From an uncultured Selenomonadaceae bacterium (GTDB lineage Bacteria > Bacillota > Negativicutes > Selenomonadales > Selenomonadaceae): 6,144 nucleotides of DNA. Made by a program: the position numbers and the translations under genes. The stretch covers positions 1-6,144 of the forward strand of contig CAJORE010000143.1 in NCBI GenBank assembly GCA_905236595.1. Direction: 5' to 3'. The notes under the pieces were generated by a model. The model was not told the origin of the DNA. It was given only the letters and a program-made list of their open reading frames with translations, and searched no databases. Of the stretch, positions 1 through 4,803 are shown piece after piece (position 1 is the first letter of the stretch; each line of letters starts with the position of its first letter).

Positions 1-58
1 CGTAGCACCACTACGCCGCGCTCCTCCGCCTCGTTCAGGAAAATTTATCCTGCGCGCT
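1..58. repeat. GC-rich block with two small palindromes, possibly a dispersed intergenic repeat
   Basis: Two compact hairpins are visible: CGTAG/CTACG around a CACCA loop (1-15), and CAGGA/TCCTG around AAATTTA (36-52). CGCG tracts flank the second one. No convincing coding frame crosses the block: frame 1 stops at 58, frame 3 stops at once, and frame 2 stays open to about 94 without resembling a known protein. Short GC-rich palindromic blocks like this are often dispersed repeats or structured RNA ends, but one copy in one window cannot prove it. The block is cut by the left edge of the window. Confidence 0.3.
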
Positions 59-486
59 AATCTAAAATTTATTTCTTCACAGTTCCTAAGGTGAAATAAA
101 AACATATCAGTGTCGGATGAAAAAATAGTGACCTTCCGAAAACGTATGTCCTAAGTGCCGCAAAAAAATGGGTGTTTAGCAGGGAAAGCCCTAAACTCTT
201 TTGAGCAAGGGAAACCTCCAACGACTATCTCCTTGAGGGAGAGTAAAACCGCAAGCAGCCGATAAAACCATACTTGGTGTGGGAAAGGGCAAGGCGGAAG
301 AAAAATACTGCCCCGTATTTAACGGGTGAAGATATAGTCTGCGCTCATGTGAAAGCATGAGAGGTCTGTCGGCGACGATAAGACTGCGGCGAAAGTTGCG
401 TTTCGCCGTGAACAAGATAATATATACAAACCTTTGGACACATATACATAAACGAAAGGCACATAAGACAAATTTGTCAAGAAGTC

Positions 487-516
487 TTGCCGCCCGGCAA
501 GGGGCTTTGCTATAAT
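487..516 (+). promoter_or_regulatory. Promoter with extended -10, inside the IStron remnant
   Basis: A -35-like TTGCCG (487-492) lies 18 nt from a perfect -10 hexamer TATAAT (511-516), which is preceded by the extended -10 dinucleotide TG (508-509). It originally served tnpB, whose remnant starts 35 nt downstream. The -35 hexamer lies within the hairpin CTTGCC-GCCC-GGCAAG (486-501), just downstream of the palindrome GACAAATTTGTC (467-478). No terminator was seen between here and the acyltransferase gene, so transcripts could read through into the LPS operon. Confidence 0.6.
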
Positions 517-550
517 CACCTTAAACGAAAATGTGGAGCGAGGTGAGAAA

Positions 551-661
551 ATGCAAAGAGGGATAAGGATTAGACCGTTACCGACCAAGGAGCAGGAAAC
601 CTTATTTTGGAAAAGTGCGGGAACGATAAAAAGATTGCCATGTGTATATAAGTCTGTATAG
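551..661 (+). pseudogene. tnpB: TnpB (IS605 family) N-terminal remnant
   Basis: The frame opens with ATG at 551 behind AGGTGA (541-546) and encodes 36 residues before TAG. The first 28 or so, beginning MQRGIRIRPLPTKEQE, match the characteristic N-terminus of TnpB proteins (basic, an I/Y-R-I/L-x-P-T-x-E-Q pattern, then leucine/tryptophan-rich). TnpB is an RNA-guided nuclease of roughly 350-400 residues that helps IS605 elements persist. Everything after the first beta-strand/helix, including the RuvC-like catalytic residues and zinc finger, is absent. After about codon 28 (near 634) the sequence becomes the AT-rich right end of the element, so the last residues are read from non-coding DNA. 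No function is expected. The start codon, ribosome binding site and promoter all survive, so a short peptide could still be made. Confidence 0.7.
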
Positions 662-679
662 GTTTGTATATATTTATCG

Positions 680-744
680 TAGCGGAAGGCATTGTCAACA
701 GTTTCCTCCAAAAAGAAAATGCGGGGGTGTCTGCCAAACTGTAA
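680..744 (+). pseudogene. C-terminal tail of an interrupted gene, possibly Kdo-8-phosphate phosphatase (KdsC)
   Basis: Directly after the presumed intron end, one frame is open and reads VAEGIVNSFLQKENAGVSAKL, followed by three stops in a row (TAA TAA TGA). It has no start codon or ribosome binding site of its own, and upstream it runs into the IStron, with an in-frame stop at 649-651. KdsC proteins end in a helix of the type REVAExILxAQGK, which the VAEGIVNSFLQKE pattern resembles. Kdo synthesis genes also often sit just upstream of lptC-type clusters in LPS-bearing bacteria. The identification rests on about 12 residues and gene context, so it is tentative. If the intron splices, this would be the 3' exon; otherwise it is a gene fragment. 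Confidence 0.4.
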
Positions 745-764
745 TAATGAGGTAAAAGCGCACA

Positions 765-1673
765 ATGTTGTATCGGACACTTATGATTTTAAGCAAAATA
801 ATTTGCCTTATGCCCTACGGTCTTTTGATGGCGCTGGGAAGATTGTTGGGGAATTTGTATTATCTTTTGATAAAAAAACAGCGTAATCGCGCCATAAAGC
901 AGATGATGCCGGCTCTTTGCGTGTCGGAGCCGGAAGCGAAAGCCTTGGTGCGCGAATCTTTTGTTAATTTGGCGCGCAATATGCTTGAGATTATGTATAT
1001 GCCGAATTTGAATTCAAAAAATTTGTCGCAATACATAGAAATTGACCACATGGAACGCATGGAATCCGCTTTGGCCGAGGGACACGGCGTAGTTGTCCTG
1101 ACGGGGCATATCGGCACATGGGAATGGCTAAGCGCCGCGTTCACTTTGAACAATATGCCGACGACGGCGATAGCCAAAACCCAACCCAACGCCGATTATA
1201 CCAAAGCTTTGAACGAGCTTCGTTCAAAGATAAACATGGAGATTTTCTCCCGCGGCACCAGCGAATTGTTGATGGCGGCCAAGGCGCTGAAAAAAGGGAA
1301 GATTCTGGGATTTTTGGCCGATCAAGACGCGGGTCCGGGGGGGGCTTTCATTGACTTTTTGGGCAAGACGGCTTCGACGCCTATGGGACCGGCGGTGTTT
1401 TCGCGCAAATATAATTCCCCCGTGTTGCCGTGTTTTATTTTGCGTCAAAAAAGCGGACGTCATAAAGTCGTTATCGGCGAGGCTTTGCGTTATGAAGATA
1501 CCGGCGATACCGATAAGGATTTGTTTAATTTGACGGTAAAGATGACGCGCATTTTGGAGAACGTCATTCGCGAAAATCCCACGCAATGGCTTTGGTTCCA
1601 AAAACGTTGGAATACCGCGCCGGATATGCAAAAGACCAAACATCATACCGTGAAAGCGCAGGATAAGCCATGA
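765..1673 (+). CDS. Lipid A biosynthesis lauroyl/myristoyl acyltransferase (LpxL/HtrB family)
   Basis: This inner-membrane enzyme adds a secondary acyl chain to a Kdo-bearing lipid A precursor, using acyl-ACP or acyl-CoA, on the cytoplasmic face. The product is 302 residues, close to the ~306 of E. coli LpxL. Hydrophobic residues ~7-36 form the N-terminal membrane anchor. The catalytic HX4(D/E) motif is H115-IGTW-E120 within TGHIGTWEW. The stretch FLADQDAG followed by FIDFLGKTASTPMGPAVFSRKYNSPVLP is characteristic of the family, as is a C-terminal tryptophan-rich segment (QWLWFQKRW). The ATG at 765 was chosen because GAGG lies at 749-752, 12 nt upstream; the next ATG (783) has no ribosome binding site. 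The stop overlaps the start of lptC by 4 nt (ATGA), implying translational coupling. Which secondary acyl position it modifies cannot be told from sequence. Confidence 0.9.
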   Translation: MLYRTLMILSKIICLMPYGLLMALGRLLGNLYYLLIKKQRNRAIKQMMPALCVSEPEAKALVRESFVNLARNMLEIMYMPNLNSKNLSQYIEIDHMERMESALAEGHGVVVLTGHIGTWEWLSAAFTLNNMPTTAIAKTQPNADYTKALNELRSKINMEIFSRGTSELLMAAKALKKGKILGFLADQDAGPGGAFIDFLGKTASTPMGPAVFSRKYNSPVLPCFILRQKSGRHKVVIGEALRYEDTGDTDKDLFNLTVKMTRILENVIRENPTQWLWFQKRWNTAPDMQKTKHHTVKAQDKP

Positions 1674-2227
1674 ACCGCATCGGGAAAATTTCGGTTTTTG
1701 TCGGCGCCGCTTTGGCGGCGGCTTTGGTGGCGTGGGCGGTAAAGACCGTGCCGGAACCGCCGCCGCTCGTAACAAAGGACGATTCGCCGCGCATAATGAG
1801 CTACGACGGGAACGTCATAAGCGAAGAAAAGGACGGCAAAAAAGTTTGGGACGTATCGGCTAAGACGTCGCGTGTCGATATTGATACGCAAAATGCCGAG
1901 ATGGAAGAAATAACGGGGCATTTTTATGCCAAAGACGGGCGCACCGTAACATTGACGGCCAATCACGGCATATATATCAGCAAGGAGAAAACAATCCATC
2001 TTGACGGCAATATCGAAGCCGTTACGACGGACGGCATAAAGCTGACTTCCGCCAAGTTGACCTGGAACGGCAAGGAGGAAATTTTATCCGCCGAAGAAGA
2101 TGCCGTTTTGACCAAAGACGATATGAAGGTGACCGCAGACAAAATCGAAAGTCTGAACGGATTTTCGCAAATACGGGCGGTGGGACACGCTCATTTGGAA
2201 AAGGGGATGAAAAATGAAAACGAATAA
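1670..2227 (+). CDS. lptC: LPS export ABC transporter periplasmic protein LptC
   Basis: LptC is a bitopic inner-membrane protein that receives LPS from the LptB-LptF/G transporter and hands it to LptA. The product is 185 residues (E. coli LptC is 191). One N-terminal transmembrane helix (about 7-24, ISVFVGAALAAALVAWAV) follows a short basic start. A proline-rich linker (VPEPPPL) leads into an Lpt-type beta-strand domain with the pattern of alternating short strands: MSYDGNVISEEKDGKKVWDV, GRTVTLTANHGIYIS, IHLDGNIEAVTTDGIKLTSAKLTW and KVTADKIES. The ATG at 1670 overlaps the acyltransferase stop (ATGA), and the end overlaps lptA by 14 nt. This places it firmly in the operon, next to its partner genes in transport order. 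Confidence 0.9.
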   Translation: MNRIGKISVFVGAALAAALVAWAVKTVPEPPPLVTKDDSPRIMSYDGNVISEEKDGKKVWDVSAKTSRVDIDTQNAEMEEITGHFYAKDGRTVTLTANHGIYISKEKTIHLDGNIEAVTTDGIKLTSAKLTWNGKEEILSAEEDAVLTKDDMKVTADKIESLNGFSQIRAVGHAHLEKGMKNENE

Positions 2228-2894
2228 AATAGCATTGGGAACGGCGCTGTTTATGGCGCTGAACGTCGGCATAATATTTGCCGCCGCCGAAAACATCCCT
2301 GCCGAACTTGATGCGGACACCGTGGAATACGATATGAAGACGGGCGTCGTAACGGCGACCGGCGATGTTTTGATGAAGCGCGGCACGGCACGGGTCGCCG
2401 GCGCCAAAGCCGTGTACAACGTCAACACCCAAGAGGGCATGGTGGAAGGCAATGTCATAGCCGTGCGGGACGATATGCGGATTACCTGCGCCAAAGTCGT
2501 GTCCGACGGGCAGGAACACATGACGGCTTTCGGCAACGTTTACGGCACACAGCTTGACCGTGAGTTTGTCGGTGAAAAAATAGACTATTATCCCAACCAA
2601 AATCAATACATCCTAATCGAAACCGGCGGCCGGATAAGCAACAAGGACGGTGTATTCACCGCCGATCGCATGGAAGGCTGGCTTAACGAAGAACATTATG
2701 TCGGCACGGGACACGCCCATTTGGTAAGCCCGCCCCGCGACCTTGAAGCCGGCGGTGATCGCTTTGATTATTTTGCCAAAGAGCGGGGCAAATTGGTTAT
2801 GACGGGCAATGCTTGGGCGGTGCAAAACAACAACACGGTAAAGAGCAACCGCATTACCATGTATTTGGCGGAAGATAACAGTAAGGCGCAATAG
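2214..2894 (+). CDS. lptA: LPS transport periplasmic protein LptA (OstA-like)
   Basis: LptA forms the periplasmic beta-jellyroll bridge that carries LPS from LptC to the outer-membrane LptD/E translocon. The 226-residue product starts with a typical Sec signal peptide: MKTNK, a hydrophobic core ~6-22, then a likely cleavage near FAAA-EN at about 25. The OstA motif [27 protein letters not shown] follows, with further repeats such as [40 protein letters not shown] and [24 protein letters not shown]. At 226 residues it is longer than E. coli LptA (185), which suggests one or two extra jellyroll strand pairs. The ATG lies 14 nt inside the end of lptC, preceded by AAAAGGGG (2199-2206), a plausible ribosome binding site. 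No lipobox was seen. Confidence 0.88.
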   Translation: MKTNKIALGTALFMALNVGIIFAAAENIPAELDADTVEYDMKTGVVTATGDVLMKRGTARVAGAKAVYNVNTQEGMVEGNVIAVRDDMRITCAKVVSDGQEHMTAFGNVYGTQLDREFVGEKIDYYPNQNQYILIETGGRISNKDGVFTADRMEGWLNEEHYVGTGHAHLVSPPRDLEAGGDRFDYFAKERGKLVMTGNAWAVQNNNTVKSNRITMYLAEDNSKAQ

Positions 2895-2900
2895 GGAGGG
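2894..2900 (+). promoter_or_regulatory. Ribosome binding site that decides the lptB start
   Basis: GGGAGGG immediately follows the lptA stop codon (its first G is the last base of TAG). It lies only 2 nt from the upstream possible start TTG (2903) but 8 nt from the GTG at 2909. The usual 5-9 nt spacing therefore favours GTG. Confidence 0.65.
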
Positions 2901-2908
2901 TTTTGCCG

Positions 2909-3628
2909 GTGCGAATCGAGGCGCGAAATTTAGTTAAGGCGTTTAAGAAACGAACAGTCGTGGATCGGGTTTCCCTCAACGTCGAGACCGGCGAAATTGT
3001 GGGGCTGTTAGGGCCGAACGGCGCCGGCAAAACCACTACGTTTTACATGATTGTCGGCTTGGAGCAACCCGGCAGCGGCGATGTTTTTTTGTCGGACATA
3101 AACATCACCCATTTGCCCATGAACAAGCGGGCGGCACTCGGCATAAGCTACCTTACGCAGGAGGCGTCGATTTTTCGCAAGCTCACCGTTGAAGAAAACA
3201 TTATGGCCATATTGGAGACGACCAAACTTTCCCGCGCTGAGCAAAAGCATAGGTATGAAGGCTTGTTAAAGGAATTTAATATTGCCCATGTCAAGGAACG
3301 AATCGGCACGGAACTTTCCGGCGGTGAGCGGCGACGCGTGGAGATAGCGCGTTGCTTGGCGTTAGAGCCGCAATTTATTTTGTTGGACGAACCCTTTGCC
3401 GGAGTTGATCCGTTGGCGGTGGCGGATATTCAAGAGATTATCCGGTACCTGAAAGAACGGGGCATGGGCATATTGATAACGGATCACAATGTCCGCGAAA
3501 CATTGCAGATTGTTGATCGCGCCTATATATTGAGCGCCGGCAAAATCCTGTTGGAGGGTGACAGCCAAACCATAGCCGAAAGCCCCGTGGCAAAGAAATT
3601 TTATTTGGGCGAAAAATTTTCGCTGTGA
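2909..3628 (+). CDS. lptB: LPS export ABC transporter ATP-binding protein LptB
   Basis: LptB is the cytoplasmic ATPase that drives LPS extraction from the inner membrane with the LptF/LptG permease. Numbering from the GTG start (239 residues; E. coli LptB is 241), the motifs are Walker [10 protein letters not shown] at 35-43, Q-loop Q83 in [21 protein letters not shown] signature LSGGE at 135-139, Walker B FILLDEP at 155-161 with catalytic E160, D-loop GVDP at 164-167, and H-loop H192 in [26 protein letters not shown] is a hallmark of LptB against other ABC ATPases. All catalytic residues are intact. A TTG two codons upstream (2903) is the alternative start, giving 241 residues, but its spacing to the ribosome binding site is poor. 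The gene begins 15 nt after lptA, and 67 nt separate it from the permease gene. Confidence 0.93.
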   Translation: MRIEARNLVKAFKKRTVVDRVSLNVETGEIVGLLGPNGAGKTTTFYMIVGLEQPGSGDVFLSDINITHLPMNKRAALGISYLTQEASIFRKLTVEENIMAILETTKLSRAEQKHRYEGLLKEFNIAHVKERIGTELSGGERRRVEIARCLALEPQFILLDEPFAGVDPLAVADIQEIIRYLKERGMGILITDHNVRETLQIVDRAYILSAGKILLEGDSQTIAESPVAKKFYLGEKFSL

Positions 3629-3695
3629 TACGGTCTTTTGTCCGAATAAGGCGGCGGCTGATGTTTCGCATAAAACGAAGATTAGAGGTATTACG
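3629..3695 (+). other. 67-nt gap between lptB and the permease gene
   Basis: This is the longest gap within the operon. It ends in TTAGAGG (3682-3688), the ribosome binding site for the permease start at 3696. I see no strong terminator hairpin with a T-run and no convincing promoter, so the two genes are probably cotranscribed. Confidence 0.5.
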
Positions 3696-4790
3696 ATGCG
3701 CATAAGGATTCTCGACCGCTATATTTTTCGCGAAGTTATCCTGACTTTTCTTTTTGGTATATGTGCATTTTCGGCGGTTTTTATCGGTTCGGGAACGCTT
3801 TTTCGCATCGCCAAATACATTACCGATTACGGCGCTTCCTTTGAGTCGGTGGTGAAGATTTTCATATTCGGGTTGCCCAATATCATCATGTGGACCTTCC
3901 CCATGTCAATGCTCTTGGGCGTTTTGCTTACCTTCGGCCGGTTGTCGTCTTCGTCGGAGATAACCGCCATGAAGTCCTGCGGTATCGGTTTTTCGCGCAT
4001 TGCCGCGCCGGCTGTCGTTCTTGGCATATTGGTCAGCATCGTGGCCATTATCTTTAACGAACACGTTGTCCCTTGGGCAAATACCGCTTACAGCAATGTT
4101 GTATATTACGAAATTCAAGGCAATACGACCATGAAATCCCAGGAACATATCGTAATAAAAGACATTGACAAGGGTGAAATCCGCCGTTTGATGTACGCCC
4201 GTTACTTTAATGCCGATACGCAAACGTTACAAGGCGTTGCCATGCAAGACTTCGACGAGAATGGGAAACTTTTGCGTGTGGAAAATGCCGAATATGCGGA
4301 TTGGAGCGGCAAGGAATGGACGCTGCATAACGGCATAATGTACGACGTCGGTTCGGTGAACGGCGACCACACCGTCCGCTTTAACACGCAGGTTTTGCCC
4401 ATAGCGGCGGCGCCCAAACAGATTATGCGCGAACAGAAAAAGCCCGAAGAAATGACGATGAAGGAATTAAAGGCGCAAATTTCCATAATGAAGACCCAGT
4501 ACGTCAACACCAGCAAACTTGAAACCGAACTTTACCAGCGCATAACCGTTCCCATGGCGAGTTTGATATTTGCGCTTATCGGCGTACCGTTGGGTTTGCA
4601 ACCGACGCGCAATTCATCTTCCATGGGTTTTGCCATGTCGGTAATCATCATCTTTTTCTATTATGCGGTAATGACACTTGCCAATGCCCTGGGCAGGGGC
4701 GGCATAATGCCGCCTGCTTTTGCGGTGTGGATACCGAACATCATCGGTTTGATAGCGGGGGCGGTCTTGATACACCGCGCTTCAAGGTAA
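3696..4790 (+). CDS. LptF/LptG-family LPS export permease (YjgP/YjgQ)
   Basis: This is the membrane subunit of the LptB2FG transporter, which pulls LPS out of the inner membrane and pushes it onto LptC. The 364-residue product matches E. coli LptF (366) and LptG (360). The family start RILDRYIFREV is at 4-14. Three N-terminal transmembrane segments lie at roughly 14-35, 52-79 and 101-121, with the coupling-helix motif GRLSSSSEITAMKSCGIGFSRI at 81-102 that contacts LptB. A periplasmic beta-jellyroll domain spans roughly 125-265. Three more transmembrane segments follow, including VPMASLIFALIGVPLGL, MGFAMSVIIIFFYYAVMTLANAL and WIPNIIGLIAGAVLIH. LptF and LptG are hard to tell apart outside well-studied lineages, and only one copy is present here, so no symbol is given. 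ATG at 3696 follows TTAGAGG at good spacing. Confidence 0.9.
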   Translation: MRIRILDRYIFREVILTFLFGICAFSAVFIGSGTLFRIAKYITDYGASFESVVKIFIFGLPNIIMWTFPMSMLLGVLLTFGRLSSSSEITAMKSCGIGFSRIAAPAVVLGILVSIVAIIFNEHVVPWANTAYSNVVYYEIQGNTTMKSQEHIVIKDIDKGEIRRLMYARYFNADTQTLQGVAMQDFDENGKLLRVENAEYADWSGKEWTLHNGIMYDVGSVNGDHTVRFNTQVLPIAAAPKQIMREQKKPEEMTMKELKAQISIMKTQYVNTSKLETELYQRITVPMASLIFALIGVPLGLQPTRNSSSMGFAMSVIIIFFYYAVMTLANALGRGGIMPPAFAVWIPNIIGLIAGAVLIHRASR

Positions 4791-4803
4791 GAGGAGTTTT
4801 TTT
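4791..4803 (+). promoter_or_regulatory. Intergenic spacer with ribosome binding site for the DUF3084 gene
   Basis: Only 13 nt separate the permease stop from the DUF3084 start. They contain AGAGGAG (4791-4797) followed by a T-run and ATG at 4804. This is a strong site and supports cotranscription with the Lpt genes. Confidence 0.6.

Larger units (their letters stand above)
416..678 (+). repeat. Inverted repeat closing the IS-derived insert (arms 416-432 and 661-678)
   Basis: TATATACAAACC (421-432) is the exact reverse complement of GGTTTGTATATA (661-672). The pairing continues through 419-420 with 673-674 and, after one bulged T at 675, through GAT (416-418) with ATC (676-678). This gives 17 base pairs. 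In RNA it would loop out everything from 433 to 660, including the tnpB remnant, and place the presumed 3' splice site (G679) beside the ribozyme core. Confidence 0.75.
76..679 (+). mobile_element. Internally deleted IStron (group I intron fused to an IS605-family element)
   Basis: An IStron joins a self-splicing group I intron at its left end to an IS200/IS605-type element carrying tnpB, so that insertions can be spliced out of the mRNA. Here the intron core (~102-408) is followed by a promoter, a ribosome binding site and the first codons of tnpB (from 551). The rest of tnpB, normally about 350-400 codons, is missing, and no tnpA is present. The right end is recognised because 661-678 pairs with 416-432, which would bring the 3' splice site back to the ribozyme. 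The likely last intron base is the G at 679 (omega-G). The left boundary is uncertain; 76 is the start of a possible P1 stem. The element looks non-autonomous, needing TnpA/TnpB from elsewhere. That it is an IStron remnant is inferred from the order of parts. Confidence 0.7.
76..679 (+). ncRNA. Group I self-splicing intron, IStron type
   Basis: The catalytic core is readable. P7 is GACTAT (223-228) with ATAGTC (334-339), inside the family-typical contexts ACGACTAT and GATATAGTC. P3 is CCTAAG (150-155) with CTT-AGG (232-238, one bulged G). P2 is ACATA/TATGT (102-106/145-149), enclosing TCGGA/TCCGA (113-117/135-139). A P5-like hairpin pairs GTTTA with TAAAC (174-178/192-196). In the P8 region CCATAC pairs with GTGTGG (268-273/277-282), and CCCGT with ACGGG (312-316/322-326). 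P9 is CTCATGT/GCATGAG, closed by a GAAA tetraloop (344-361). A further 8-bp stem pairs CGGCGAAA with TTTCGCCG (387-394/401-408). A possible P1 is TTCAC/GTGAA (76-80/91-95), but it shows no obvious U-G pair, so the 5' splice site is not assigned. P4 and P6 were not resolved. All core elements look intact, so the ribozyme may still be active. Confidence 0.82.

Noticed and set aside
486..510. Possible intrinsic terminator at the CTTGCC/GGCAAG hairpin
   Set aside because: The stem is followed by GGGGCTTTGC, not a run of Ts, and it overlaps a promoter, so termination is unlikely.
421..672. The 12-bp exact inverted repeat as insertion-sequence terminal inverted repeats
   Set aside because: IS605-type elements lack terminal inverted repeats, and the left arm lies after the ribozyme, not at the element's end. 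An RNA pairing that closes the cargo loop fits better.
319..780. A 153-codon minus-strand open frame across the ribozyme and tnpB remnant
   Set aside because: It is antisense to the group I intron core and to the tnpB start, both with clear family signatures. The translated product has no recognisable domain and no good ribosome binding site.
692..886. A 64-codon plus-strand frame starting just before the acyltransferase
   Set aside because: It overlaps the acyltransferase start in another frame and has no ribosome binding site. The in-frame tail 680-744 and the 765 start explain the region better.
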